Notes: a model not told the origin generated them from the letters alone. Shown: positions 1 through 6,648, counted from the first letter of the stretch. The stretch: 10,436 bases of DNA from Treponema sp. (GCA_031255615.1 JAIRSD010000151.1:1-10436), one strand, 5' to 3'. A program made the numbers and translations.

Positions 1-65
1 GGGTCTCCGAGTTTACTGAGTTCTTTCAGCCGGTCGTTTTCATCAAAAAATCCATGTTGTTTCAT
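1..65 (-). CDS. IS5-type transposase, N-terminal fragment (runs off left edge)
   Basis: On the minus strand an ATG at 65-63 opens a frame of 21 codons that continues past the window edge. It begins MKQHGFFDENDRLKELSKLG and then goes to Asp-Pro. An N-terminus of the form M-K-Q-x-x-F-F-D-x-x-x-R-L-x-x-L-S-x-L-G-D-P is typical of IS5-family DDE transposases; this is recalled family knowledge, not a search. No catalytic residue lies in the window, so it is unknown whether the gene is intact. There is no well-placed Shine-Dalgarno: the only purine-rich stretch (GGGGGAAA) is about 20 nt upstream of the ATG. Confidence 0.7.
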   Translation of the reverse strand, partial: MKQHGFFDENDRLKELSKLGD

Positions 66-118
66 GTAATTATTTTATCTTGTTTCCCCCTTCTTGGATA
101 GAGTTTCCAGAGCTTCCC
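1..118 (-). mobile_element. IS5-like insertion sequence, left part only visible
   Basis: This contains the transposase start and about 50 nt of upstream non-coding DNA. Homology to a GNAT acetyltransferase begins abruptly on the plus strand at about 119-126, so the outer end of the element is placed near 105-118. There the minus strand reads GGGAAGCTCTGGAAACTC, a plausible terminal inverted repeat. The other end and any target duplication are outside the window, so the boundary is inferred from where the acetyltransferase homology starts. Confidence 0.5.
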
Positions 119-360
119 TAAAGTATTTCATCGCGATTGAAAATAATAAAATTGTTTCATCATGTTATGTGGCAATAATACCAAATTTAACAAGAAATGG
201 AAAATCAAACGGATTTATAGAAAATGTAATAACCGATGAAAAATACCGGAAAAAAGGAATAGGAAAGAGGCTTATAAAAATGGCAATAGAATACGGAAAC
301 GAAATAATTGTTACAAAATAATATTACAAAGCAGCTTCAAAAGAAAGGCAAACCATATAT
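119..360 (+). pseudogene. GNAT-family N-acetyltransferase remnant (5'-truncated, frameshifted)
   Basis: The frame beginning near 119 encodes KYFIAIENNKIVSSC, then a stretch containing IIPNLTRNG, then IENVITDEKYRKKGIGKRLI. That is the beta4/alpha3 core of a GNAT acetyltransferase with the acetyl-CoA pyrophosphate-binding R-x-x-G-I-G motif (YRKKGIGKRL, about 241-276). The frame stops at 319-321. Moving to the next frame around 300-304 restores the expected continuation, NNCYKIILQSSFKRK, up to about 340. Adding one A to the A-run near 301 would mend the gene. About 45 N-terminal residues are missing, apparently cut by the IS element, and the C-terminus ends near 360 where the hairpin cluster begins. 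The sequence is far more AT-rich than the rest of the window, which suggests acquisition from a low-GC donor. The product is presumably non-functional, and the original substrate cannot be told. Confidence 0.72.
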
Positions 361-362
361 TT

Positions 363-399
363 GACTTGTTCAATAACCCGGTTGGTTATTGAACAAGTC
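363..399. repeat. Perfect 16-bp inverted repeat (first of three hairpins)
   Basis: Left arm 363-378 (GACTTGTTCAATAACC) and right arm 384-399 are exact reverse complements around a 5-nt loop. It sits exactly where acetyltransferase homology ends. Its outer part, TTGTTCA, is shared with the arms of the third hairpin at 458-487, so the two may be diverged ends of one small element. Confidence 0.8.
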
Positions 400-405
400 T
401 TGCGG

Positions 406-443
406 AAAACGCGGGTTTCCCGAAGAAACCCGCGTTTTTCTCC
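406..443 (+). terminator. Terminator-like hairpin, 14-bp perfect stem with T-tract
   Basis: The arm AAAACGCGGGTTTC (406-419) pairs perfectly with 425-438 around the loop CCGAA. On the plus strand the stem is followed by a T-rich run (435-439 and again 445-449), as in a Rho-independent terminator. The A-run at the left base makes it potentially bidirectional. It lies between two other perfect hairpins, so it may belong to a mobile repeat rather than terminate a particular gene. Confidence 0.55.
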
Positions 444-457
444 GTTTTTAAGCGGCT

Positions 458-487
458 GTTGTTCAGAAACTTCAGTTTCTGAACAAC
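458..487. repeat. Perfect 14-bp inverted repeat (third of three hairpins)
   Basis: GTTGTTCAGAAACT (458-471) and its exact reverse complement (474-487) are separated by only 2 nt, so in RNA the loop would open by a base pair or two. It shares the TTGTTCA start with the hairpin at 363-399. Confidence 0.8.
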
Positions 488-886
488 TCTATTTTATGAA
501 AAATGCGGGTTTGATGGAAATTCAAAAAGAGCCTTTGAAATAAGGTTTTAAGAAAAGTAAAAAAGAACCCCCGCCGTCCATGGCAGATGTTTCACGGCAG
601 CCTTTACTTCGCCTGGCGAGGCTGTCGAAAAAGTGTTTGGAGTATCGGGATGTTTCCGGCCAGGCGGCGGGGCGGAATCATTTGCGGCGATAGAATCATT
701 CATCCAGACCATACATAAACACCATGGGGGGGTATAGGCGAGAAACTTGTCAGAGTATTCCAGGGCCCCTGTTCCTGCTCTTTTGACCTTATGGCGATTG
801 ATTACGGCGGATAAAAATATGCTGAAGACATGGACAAAGGGGAGGGCCCTGTGTTCAACGGTTCTCGGTTTGCCCCCGGCAGCCTC
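488..886. other. Intergenic stretch with no supported gene
   Basis: About 400 bp lie between the hairpin cluster and the repeat copy at 887. Open frames cross it on both strands, but none has a ribosome binding site or recognisable protein pattern, and the longest minus-strand one starts inside the tRNA gene. The start (488-570) is AT-rich and the rest is GC-rich. On the minus strand a T-rich run (570-552) follows a weak GCCGT/ACGGC pairing, but this is too weak to call a terminator. It may be decayed coding DNA. Confidence 0.4.
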
Positions 887-951
887 GATAACTCGGTTTT
901 TGCGGCGCCGCCGCAAAAACCGGGCCCAGCATTCACTCGACGATACGCGGC
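887..951 (+). repeat. Modular hairpin repeat, copy 4 (divergent)
   Basis: In plus orientation it reads box B-like GATAACTCGG (887-896), a hairpin with a perfect 13-bp stem (894-906 with 910-922, loop GCC), box C-like GGGCCCA (922-928), and box D (CATTCACTCGA followed by CGATACGCGGC, 930-951). Box D matches copy 3 in CATnCACT-GA and ATACGCGGC. Box A is not recognisable. It is the least certain of the four copies. Confidence 0.5.
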
Positions 952-972
952 ATTTCCTCATGTGAAAATTGC

Positions 973-993
973 AAAACCCGCAGGAGGGGCGGG
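973..993 (-). terminator. Weak candidate terminator after tRNA-Val
   Basis: On the minus strand, 52 nt after the tRNA, CCCGC (993-989) pairs with GCGGG (981-977) around a 7-nt loop and is followed directly by TTTTGC and then ATTTT. The stem is only 5 bp, so the call is tentative. Nothing better lies between it and the tRNA. Confidence 0.35.
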
Positions 994-1044
994 ATCCGCA
1001 AGACAGTTTCGGCCCTTTGTTAATCCCCTGCCATACAATTAAAT

Positions 1045-1118
1045 TGGGCGCGCAGGGATTCGAACCCCGGACATCCACGGTGTAAACGTGACGCTCTAAC
1101 CAACTGAGCTACGCGCCC
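1045..1118 (-). tRNA. tRNA-Val, anticodon UAC
   Basis: The minus strand folds into a complete cloverleaf. The acceptor stem is GGGCGCG/CGCGCCC (7 bp) and the D arm is GCTC/GAGC. The anticodon stem TCACG/CGTGG encloses the loop TTTACAC with anticodon TAC. A 5-nt variable loop follows, then T stem CGGGG/CCCTG with loop TTCGAAT. The discriminator base is A (position 1045). The 3' CCA is not encoded, so it must be added after transcription. UAC reads GUA and GUG, and often other valine codons when modified. It has its own promoter just upstream and stands alone between the isomerase terminator and non-coding DNA. Confidence 0.97.
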
Positions 1119-1128
1119 TATCGCCCCT

Positions 1129-1157
1129 ACAATAGGGGAGGGGCCCCCGCTTGTCAA
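1129..1157 (-). promoter_or_regulatory. Sigma-70-type promoter of tRNA-Val
   Basis: On the minus strand a perfect -35 box TTGACA (1157-1152) is followed by exactly 17 bp and the -10 box TATTGT (1134-1129). The tRNA starts 10 nt after the -10 box, so transcription would begin within the first few nucleotides before the mature 5' end. The -35 box lies about 20 bp beyond the T-run of the isomerase terminator, so the tRNA is insulated from upstream readthrough. Confidence 0.75.
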
Positions 1158-1176
1158 GATACACGGAGGCCGCGGG

Positions 1177-1218
1177 AGAACAGAAAGAACGGGGCCGTTT
1201 CAGCTTTGAAACAGCCCC
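1177..1218 (-). terminator. Rho-independent terminator of the isomerase gene
   Basis: On the minus strand, 7 nt after the TAG stop, GGGGCTGTTTCA (1218-1207) pairs with TGAAACGGCCCC (1202-1191) around the loop AAGC. This gives 12 pairs with one T-G wobble, followed by the T-rich tail GTTCTTTCTGTTCT. Position and form are those of an intrinsic terminator. Confidence 0.8.
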
Positions 1219-1225
1219 TAACCGG

Positions 1226-2047
1226 CTACTTTAACGAATTGAGGTAGTCCAGGCTTTGTTTGGCGCACTGGATAGGAGTCATGCCGGGGGAGGGGAGATC
1301 CTGCTCCACCACCAGCCACTTGGCGCCGGCCTTTTCGGAGGCCGCCACAATGCCGGGAATATCCTGAATCCCGCGGCCCACGGCCCGGAAGGGGAAGGAA
1401 CCGGCGGCCCGCGCCTTCTTTGCCTCGCCGATCAGATCGTATTCCGCCTTGACCTGCCCGCCGTTGGAGGAATCAAAGTCCTTCAGGTGGACCACCGGAG
1501 CGCGGCCCGAATATTTAAGAATATACTCCGCGGGATCCACCCCTCCCACCTTGGCCCAGCACACGTCAATCTCGGTCTGGAGCAGAGCCGCGGGGACGCT
1601 GTCGTACAGATCGTCCAGGGCGTACTTGCCGTTGCAATCGGCGAATTCAAATTCATGGTTGTGGTAGAGGAGGACAGCCCCCTTCTTGCCGCAATATTCC
1701 CCCAACTGGGCGATGCCCTTCTTCACCTCATCATAGTTGGGTCCGGGGTAGCGGTCCTCCGCGGACAGGAAGGGCACCACGATAAACTTACAACCCACAT
1801 CCAGGTGGTAGCCGATAACCTTGTCCATGTCCGCAATCATGTCCCGGTAAGGAACATGGGCGGAAACAGCCGTAAGGCCCGCCTTATCCAGAGATGCCCT
1901 GGTTTCCGCCGCGGTCTTGCCGAAGGCCATGGCCAGGGCAAGCTCCACGTACTTGTAACCGATGCCGGCCACCTGATTAAGGGTCCCGTCGAAATCGGCC
2001 TTTAATTCTTCCCGGACATTGTAAAGCTGCAACATGACTGGAAGCAT
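1226..2047 (-). CDS. Sugar phosphate isomerase/epimerase (xylose isomerase-like TIM barrel)
   Basis: The 273-residue product belongs to the AP-endonuclease-2/xylose isomerase-like superfamily. These cytoplasmic metal-dependent enzymes isomerise or epimerise sugars and inositol derivatives. Visible motifs are LYHNHEFEF (HNHE at residues 129-132), EIDVCW (159-164), VVHLKDF (185-191) and VVEQD (246-250). The Glu, Asp, His and Glu of these strand ends usually bind the catalytic metal. Length is normal for the family. The start chosen is the second of two adjacent ATGs: an AGGAGG at 2059-2054 lies 6 nt from it but only 3 nt from the first ATG at 2050. The frame stays open upstream to 2083 but without a better signal. 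It is monocistronic, with its own promoter and terminator. The substrate cannot be told; relatives include inosose and ketose isomerases. No sugar transporter or kinase lies beside it. Confidence 0.88.
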   Translation of the reverse strand: MLPVMLQLYNVREELKADFDGTLNQVAGIGYKYVELALAMAFGKTAAETRASLDKAGLTAVSAHVPYRDMIADMDKVIGYHLDVGCKFIVVPFLSAEDRYPGPNYDEVKKGIAQLGEYCGKKGAVLLYHNHEFEFADCNGKYALDDLYDSVPAALLQTEIDVCWAKVGGVDPAEYILKYSGRAPVVHLKDFDSSNGGQVKAEYDLIGEAKKARAAGSFPFRAVGRGIQDIPGIVAASEKAGAKWLVVEQDLPSPGMTPIQCAKQSLDYLNSLK

Positions 2048-2104
2048 CATTATCCTCCTCAATAAGGCTTTCCCAAATTTCAAGTTTTGGGTTGGTTTAT
2101 ACCG

Positions 2105-2133
2105 ATTATCCCATAGCCGGAGGGCCGGGTCAA
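2105..2133 (-). promoter_or_regulatory. Sigma-70-type promoter of the isomerase gene
   Basis: On the minus strand the -35 box TTGACC (2133-2128), a 17-bp spacer and the -10 box GATAAT (2110-2105) each match consensus at 5 of 6 positions. Transcription would start near 2098, giving a leader of about 50 nt. The leader can form a small hairpin, CCCAAA/TTTGGG (2091-2072), just before the ribosome binding site. Confidence 0.65.
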
Positions 2134-2173
2134 TGCGGAGGCGCGGCGTCGTCCAATCCCCGGTTTAGAAGAC

Positions 2174-2310
2174 GCCGCATGTCAAGTTTATGCTTTTGGG
2201 CGCATTTTTTGCTGCCGCAAAAAACCGGGCTATCCGGGGCTCCGGCTTCGCCTCCGGCCCCGGCGCGGTGCGCCGTGGCCGCTTCGCGCCCCTCCTATCC
2301 CTTGCGCGGG
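2174..2310 (-). repeat. Modular hairpin repeat, copy 2 (full length)
   Basis: Read on the minus strand: box A CCCGCGCAAGGGATAGGAG (2310-2292), then a GC-rich variable stem region closed by GGGGC/GCCCC. Box B GGATAGCCCGG (2235-2225) follows, then a hairpin TTTTTTGC/GCAAAAAA with 4-nt loop (2224-2205), box C TGCGCCCA (2204-2197), and box D CATAAACTTGACATGCGGC (2193-2175). Boxes A and B are identical to copy 1 near uvrA, while the hairpin stems are wholly different in sequence. It lies between the end of the opp operon and the isomerase promoter, in the sense orientation of both. Confidence 0.75.
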
Positions 2311-2335
2311 CGGAAGCCGCGGGCGCGGCTTCCGC
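2310..2335. repeat. Perfect 11-bp hairpin abutting repeat copy 2
   Basis: GCGGAAGCCGC (2310-2320) and its exact reverse complement (2325-2335) flank the loop GGGC. It touches box A of the modular repeat, as part of a row of hairpins downstream of oppF. Confidence 0.7.
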
Positions 2336-2340
2336 CTTTT

Positions 2341-2367
2341 GAATTGGCGCATGAAATGCGCCAATTC
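2341..2367. repeat. Perfect 12-bp hairpin with 3-nt loop
   Basis: GAATTGGCGCAT (2341-2352) and its exact reverse complement (2356-2367) flank a GAA loop (TTC on the minus strand). It is one of four successive stem-loops after oppF. Confidence 0.75.
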
Positions 2368-2388
2368 GATGGAATTTAACCCCCGGTG

Positions 2389-2413
2389 CGGCGTTTCGTG
2401 AAGCGAAACGCCG
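2389..2413. repeat. Perfect 10-bp hairpin
   Basis: CGGCGTTTCG (2389-2398) pairs exactly with 2404-2413. A further T-G wobble leaves a GAA loop, the same loop as in the neighbouring hairpin at 2341-2367. An A-run follows on the plus strand, and on the minus strand the stem is preceded by TTTTT. Confidence 0.7.
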
Positions 2414-2446
2414 AAAAACCGCGGCGCGCCGGAAATCCGTCCGCTC

Positions 2447-2475
2447 AATGAAGAACCCCGCCGCGATCGGCGGGG
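2447..2475 (-). terminator. Likely terminator of the opp operon
   Basis: On the minus strand, 16 nt after the oppF stop, CCCCGCCG (2475-2468) pairs perfectly with CGGCGGGG (2463-2456) around a 4-nt loop, followed by TTCTTCATT. The stem is strong but the T-tail is short, so termination may be incomplete and the hairpins further downstream could act as a second barrier or as 3'-end stabilisers. Confidence 0.55.
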
Positions 2476-2491
2476 CCCCCGGGCTTCCCGT

Positions 2492-3481
2492 TCAGCGTCC
2501 GGGGTTTTCAAACGCGGAACCCCCGGTTTCCTCCAGCCATTTTTCCAGGTCCCCGCCGCTCCCCAGCACCTGGTGGGCCCCCCCCAGACGATGGTAAATC
2601 CCCCGGCTGTAGTCCAGGCCGGACTCCCGGTAATCGTAGGTGTAGACCCGGCGGTCTTTTTCCAGCCGGGGGTTGGGCTGCGGAATTGCGGAAAGCAGAG
2701 ACCGGGTATAGGGATGTACGGGATGGGAAAAGATCTCGTCCTTGGTTCCGGTCTCCACCAGCCGGCCCCGGTGGAGCACTCCAACCCGGTCGGACAGGTA
2801 CTTCACCATGGTAAGATCGTGGGCGATAAAGAGAAGGGCCGCCCCGGATTCCCGCTGAATGCTTTTCAGAAGATTCACTATCTGGGCCTGGATGGATACA
2901 TCCAGGGCGCTGATAGCTTCGTCGGCGATGATAAGTTCCGGGTTCATGATCAGGGCCCGGGCGATCCCGATACGCTGCCGCTGGCCGCCGGAAAACTGGT
3001 GGGGATAGCGGCCGCCAAAATCCCGGGAAAGCCCCACCTTATCCATGATCCGGTAGACCTGGTCGGCAAGATCCTTCCGGTCCGCGTAAAGTCTATGGTA
3101 GCGCAGGCCCTGGGCTATAAGATCCATGACCTTTTTACGGGGGTTAAGGCTTGCCATGGGATCCTGGAAGATCATCTGCATCTTGGTGCGCAGCATAAGG
3201 CGGTCCTCCGAATCCAGGGCGCCGGAAATATCCCGGCCCTTAAATTCGATAGTTCCGGCGCTGGGCCGGTAGAGTCTGATAATGGCCCGGCCTATGGTGG
3301 ATTTGCCGCTTCCCGATTCCCCCACCAGGCCGTAGGTTTCCCCGGGGTGCATATCAAAGGAAACCCCGTCCACCGCCTTGACGGTGTAATGCCGCCTTAT
3401 ACGAAAATATTGTTTAAGATCCCTCACCCGCAGGAGGGCCCCGCCGGATTCCGCCGGGATCCCCGCCTTAGAAACCGGCAT
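2492..3481 (-). CDS. oppF: Oligopeptide ABC transporter ATP-binding protein OppF
   Basis: The 329-residue product is one of the paired cytoplasmic ATPases that drive OppBC. Visible motifs are Walker [10 protein letters not shown] (54-62), the Q-loop MIFQDPMASLNP (Gln106), signature FSGGQ (163-167), Walker B LIIADE (183-188), D-loop SALD and H-loop His221. The region after about residue 240 (HPYTRSLLSAIPQPNP) is the C-terminal domain typical of OppD/OppF/DppD/DppF. Length is normal. The ATG at 3481 is chosen because AGGAGG (3493-3488) lies 6 nt upstream. It overlaps the end of oppD by 14 nt, so translation is probably coupled. It is the last gene of the operon. OppF versus DppF is decided by gene order and general likeness; peptide specificity cannot be read from it. 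Confidence 0.94.
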   Translation of the reverse strand: MPVSKAGIPAESGGALLRVRDLKQYFRIRRHYTVKAVDGVSFDMHPGETYGLVGESGSGKSTIGRAIIRLYRPSAGTIEFKGRDISGALDSEDRLMLRTKMQMIFQDPMASLNPRKKVMDLIAQGLRYHRLYADRKDLADQVYRIMDKVGLSRDFGGRYPHQFSGGQRQRIGIARALIMNPELIIADEAISALDVSIQAQIVNLLKSIQRESGAALLFIAHDLTMVKYLSDRVGVLHRGRLVETGTKDEIFSHPVHPYTRSLLSAIPQPNPRLEKDRRVYTYDYRESGLDYSRGIYHRLGGAHQVLGSGGDLEKWLEETGGSAFENPGR

Positions 3482-4607
3482 CGGCCGCCTCCTTGAGCAT
3501 CCGGTCGATCCGCCGCCGCAATTCCGGGGGCATACCCAGCCCCGGGGCCTCCGGGTGAAGCAGCCAGGACGCCGCGGAGTGGCTGGGGCTTATGGGGAAC
3601 AGCGGGGGTTCCCGTTGGGTGTCAATGTACAGGGGCCGGGGATTCCGGGAGGCGAAGACATCCCCCTTGATATCCTGAATCAGATCCGGGGGGTTTCCGG
3701 GAATGGTATAGAGAATATCGTCGCCGGTGTAAAGGTCCGGCATGGCAAGGAGAAGCCCCCAGGTATAGGGATGCCGGGGGTCGTAAAAGATCTCCTCCGC
3801 GGTCCCCCGTTCCACAATACGGCCGGCATACATGACGGTCACATAATCCGCCACCTTCGCCACCACCCCCATGTCATGGGTAATGTAGATAACCGATATG
3901 CCGGTCCTGTTCTGTATGTCCTTAATAAGCCGCAGTATTTTTTCCTGTATGGTTACGTCCAGGGCGGTGGTCGGTTCGTCGCAGATAAGAATATCCGGGC
4001 CGCAGGCCAGGGCGACGGCGATAACGACCCGCTGGCGCATGCCGCCGGAAAGCTGGTGGGGGTAACTCCTCAAGCGGCGCTCCGGGTCGTCGATGCTCAC
4101 CATCTTGAGAAGCTCCAGGGCCCGGCCCATCGCGGCCTTGCGGCTTACCGTTTCGTGGATCCTGATATGCTCGGCGATCTGGTCCCCCACCGTCATAACG
4201 GGATCCAGGTTATGGAGTCCTATGCCTTCGGCAATCTGGGCCCCTACCGGCATGGTAGGGTTAAGGGAGGTCATGGGATCCTGGAAGATCATGGAAATAC
4301 GCTTCCCGTTGATATTCCGGCGCATCTCTTTCTTGTTCAAGGCAAGAAGATCCAGTTCCCGTTCAACCCCCCTCTCCACGCAGCGAAACACGGCGGCCCC
4401 CGAATCCACCGTACCGTTCTTGCTGAGGATGCCGATAAGGGCCTTTACCGTCACGGATTTACCGCTTCCGGATTCCCCGACAACGGCCAGGGTTTCCCCC
4501 CTGCGGAGTTCCAGGTCCAGATTCCGCACCGCCCTGACGGTTCCCCGGTCGGTGCGAAAGGAAACCGACAGGCCCTTTACATCCAGAATTAAGCCGCCGC
4601 CGTTCAT
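3468..4607 (-). CDS. oppD: Oligopeptide ABC transporter ATP-binding protein OppD
   Basis: The 379-residue product is the ATPase partner of OppF. Motifs in order are Walker A GESGSGKS (44-51), Q-loop [12 protein letters not shown] (Gln109), signature LSGGM (176-180), Walker B LICDE (197-201) and H-loop His234. The C-terminal oligopeptide-transporter domain carries IPGNPPDL and GDVFASRNP. It is about 40 residues longer than E. coli OppD (337 by recollection). Half of this is a tandem 19-residue duplication right after the Q-loop (115-133 and 134-152), which may lengthen the segment facing the membrane subunits. The ATG at 4607 overlaps the oppC stop as ATGA, with AAGGA 6 nt upstream. Confidence 0.94.
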   Translation of the reverse strand: MNGGGLILDVKGLSVSFRTDRGTVRAVRNLDLELRRGETLAVVGESGSGKSVTVKALIGILSKNGTVDSGAAVFRCVERGVERELDLLALNKKEMRRNINGKRISMIFQDPMTSLNPTMPVGAQIAEGIGLHNLDPVMTVGDQIAEHIRIHETVSRKAAMGRALELLKMVSIDDPERRLRSYPHQLSGGMRQRVVIAVALACGPDILICDEPTTALDVTIQEKILRLIKDIQNRTGISVIYITHDMGVVAKVADYVTVMYAGRIVERGTAEEIFYDPRHPYTWGLLLAMPDLYTGDDILYTIPGNPPDLIQDIKGDVFASRNPRPLYIDTQREPPLFPISPSHSAASWLLHPEAPGLGMPPELRRRIDRMLKEAADAGF

Positions 4608-5668
4608 GATTTATCCTTCATGCTGGGATCCAGTGCGTCCCGCAGCCCGTCCGCCAGGAGGTTAAAACTTAACATAAGAACCGCCAGCACAAGGACCGGG
4701 GGGACTATCATATAGGGATGGCTGGTAAGGGAACGGAAGGAATCGGAGATCAGGGAACCCAGGGAGGCGAGGGGGACCGGAATGCCGATGCCGATAAAGG
4801 CAAGGAAGGCCTCGGTAAAAATGGCGTTGGGTATGGAAAACATGGACATAACCAAAAGCTGGCCGAAGGAATTGGGGAATATTTCCTGGAAAATCACCCG
4901 CAGACTGCCCGCTCCCAGAGTCCGGGCCGCCAGCACGTACTCCCGGTTTTTTAGTTTCAGCATCTGGGCCCGGGCCATACGGCTCATCCCTATCCATCCG
5001 GTAAGCATGATGGTAAGGGTAACGCTGAGGATCCCCGGCCGAAGCACCATGATGAGGAGAGTCACAATAACCAGGGTGGGTATACCGTTGATGACCTCGA
5101 TGATCCGCTGCATGACAATATCCACCCTGCCGCCGAAGTAGGCGGAACTAAAACCGTAGAGGATGCCGATAAAGACATCCACCAGCACCGCTATTAAGGC
5201 GATAAAGAGGGATATCCGGGTTCCCTCCCAGGTGCGGGTAAAAATATCCCGCCCCAGGGTGTCGCTGCCGAACCAGTAGTAATACCGGTCCCCGTTTTCC
5301 ACCTGGGTGTAGCGGTTAATCTCCCGCAGCCCCGTGGAGGTATGAAGTTTTTCCCCGCCGTCAAAGACGCCCAGTTTTTCCAGCCCCGGTATCCGGGGGG
5401 CCATGCTTTCGTTCCCGGTTATCTGCTGGTCGTAACGGAAACCGTTAAGGAAGGGGCCGGCAACCGCCATAATCACGATGAAGACAATACAAAAAAACCC
5501 GGCCATGGCGCCCTTGTTTTTTCGAAGCCGTTTGACAAGGCCGCGGATATAGGATTCCCTTTCCCCCGCCGCCTGGATAAGCCCGGAAAGGACCGCCGCC
5601 TCGCCGGGGCTTATAAACCTGAAATCCCGGGGATCTATCGTTTGATGGGGGGAAACCTTATTCGTCAT
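4604..5668 (-). CDS. oppC: Oligopeptide ABC transporter permease OppC
   Basis: This is the second channel subunit in the inner membrane (354 residues). A long cytoplasmic N-terminus (1-53) precedes TM1 (about 55-73). A large periplasmic loop (74-150) holds WFGSDTLGRDIFTR, the usual OppC/DppC lead-in to the permease domain. Further membrane segments lie near 152-175, 188-210, 213-228, 270-295 and 320-340. The EAA-type coupling loop that contacts the ATPases is at about 231-262 (ARAQMLKLKNREYVLAARTLG). Its ATG overlaps the end of oppB by 11 nt, with AAGGGA upstream, and its stop overlaps the oppD start. Length is somewhat above the roughly 300 residues of E. coli OppC because of the longer N-terminus and first loop. 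Confidence 0.94.
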   Translation of the reverse strand: MTNKVSPHQTIDPRDFRFISPGEAAVLSGLIQAAGERESYIRGLVKRLRKNKGAMAGFFCIVFIVIMAVAGPFLNGFRYDQQITGNESMAPRIPGLEKLGVFDGGEKLHTSTGLREINRYTQVENGDRYYYWFGSDTLGRDIFTRTWEGTRISLFIALIAVLVDVFIGILYGFSSAYFGGRVDIVMQRIIEVINGIPTLVIVTLLIMVLRPGILSVTLTIMLTGWIGMSRMARAQMLKLKNREYVLAARTLGAGSLRVIFQEIFPNSFGQLLVMSMFSIPNAIFTEAFLAFIGIGIPVPLASLGSLISDSFRSLTSHPYMIVPPVLVLAVLMLSFNLLADGLRDALDPSMKDKS

Positions 5669-6599
5669 GCTGATCCCTTGTAATTCTGATCCGGGGATCG
5701 ATAATACCGTATAGTATATCTACCGCCAGCATCACGCCGATATAGAGGGCGCTGTAGATAAAGGACATGACCACGATAACATTGTAGTCGTTGGTCTGAA
5801 TAGAAGTGATAAGAAGCTGGCCGATACCGGGGACGGAAAATATTTTCTCGATCACCAAACTGCCGGTTAATAGACCCACGACGATGGGCCCCAGCACCGT
5901 AACGATGGGAATAAGGGCGTTGCGCAGTACATGGACAACGATAAGACGGAATCCAAAGACTCCCTTGCTTTCCGCAAGCTGCACAAAGTCGGAATCCAGG
6001 GCCTCCAGCATTTCCACCCGGGTAAAACGGGCGATGCTTGCCATGGGGAAGAGGCTTAAGGCGATGGTGGGCATTATGGAGGACAGGAGGGCCTGGTCCG
6101 TCCGATATATCAGGGGAAACCAGCCCAGCTTAAAGCCCGCCAGATAGGAAAGGCAAAGGGCGAAAACATAGGAGGGGACGCTGACGCAGACAACCGAGAG
6201 AAGGGTGCAGAGGGTATCCAGGGGGCCGCCGTGCTTCAGGGCCGCGGCGATCCCCAGCAGAAGCCCCGCGGCGGCGCCCAGGACCACCGCCTGGAGCCCT
6301 ATCCGCATGGTAACGGGGAATCGGTTTTTCAGCAGGTCCAGCACCGGCACGTTTTTGGAAATAACGTAGGAAACCCCGAAATTACCGCTTAACATATTTA
6401 CCGTATATTTGGCAAAACGGTAAGGCCAGGGCTTGTCCAGACCGTAGAGCCGCATGGTCTGTTCAATTTGCTCGGGGGAAAGTTTCTCCTCGTTGAAGGG
6501 GGTCCCCGGCACCAGCGCCATAAGGAGGAACAGCAGCATGATGATTGCCAACAGGGTAAGGGCGGCAATACCGATTCTCTGCACAATATATCGAATCAT
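5658..6599 (-). CDS. oppB: Oligopeptide ABC transporter permease OppB
   Basis: This is the first channel subunit in the inner membrane (313 residues, close to the 306 of E. coli OppB by recollection). TM1 begins almost at the N-terminus (about 9-31) and is followed by FNEEKLSPEQIEQTMRLYGL, the periplasmic segment typical of OppB/DppB. The permease domain has hydrophobic stretches near 98-120, 131-155, 168-185, 227-255 and 278-300. The EAA-type loop EMLEALDSDFVQLAESKG precedes the conserved HVLRNALIPIVT. The only upstream purine run is GGGG, 7 nt from the ATG, weaker than for oppA, so lower translation than the binding protein is expected. It starts 200 bp after oppA. Confidence 0.94.
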   Translation of the reverse strand: MIRYIVQRIGIAALTLLAIIMLLFLLMALVPGTPFNEEKLSPEQIEQTMRLYGLDKPWPYRFAKYTVNMLSGNFGVSYVISKNVPVLDLLKNRFPVTMRIGLQAVVLGAAAGLLLGIAAALKHGGPLDTLCTLLSVVCVSVPSYVFALCLSYLAGFKLGWFPLIYRTDQALLSSIMPTIALSLFPMASIARFTRVEMLEALDSDFVQLAESKGVFGFRLIVVHVLRNALIPIVTVLGPIVVGLLTGSLVIEKIFSVPGIGQLLITSIQTNDYNVIVVMSFIYSALYIGVMLAVDILYGIIDPRIRITRDQHDE

Positions 6600-6648
6600 A
6601 ATGTTACCCCGGCGGGATCCGGCGGTTCCCCGTTTGGAAAAGGGAAAA

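Noticed and set aside
94..321. A 75-residue intact acetyltransferase gene
   Set aside because: It holds only the middle of a GNAT domain, its first residues come from the IS end, it starts at TTG without a ribosome binding site, and the homology continues in another frame after 304.
361..543. A 60-codon plus-strand frame
   Set aside because: Nearly all of it is made of the three perfect inverted repeats, and it starts at TTG without a ribosome binding site.
548..1078. A 176-codon minus-strand open frame
   Set aside because: Its start lies inside the tRNA-Val gene, it has no ribosome binding site, crosses repeat copy 4 and the weak tRNA terminator, and shows no recognisable protein pattern.
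2310..2475. CRISPR array
   Set aside because: The stem-loops have different sequences and uneven spacing; there is no constant direct repeat and no cas gene.
2230..2784. A 184-codon minus-strand frame overlapping the end of oppF and the hairpin row
   Set aside because: It overlaps oppF in another frame and then translates the inverted repeats; there is no ribosome binding site.
2573..4592. Long plus-strand frames opposite oppF and oppD (307 and 345 codons)
   Set aside because: They are antisense to well-supported ABC ATPases in GC-rich DNA, where antisense frames stay open by codon bias, and their peptides have no domain pattern.
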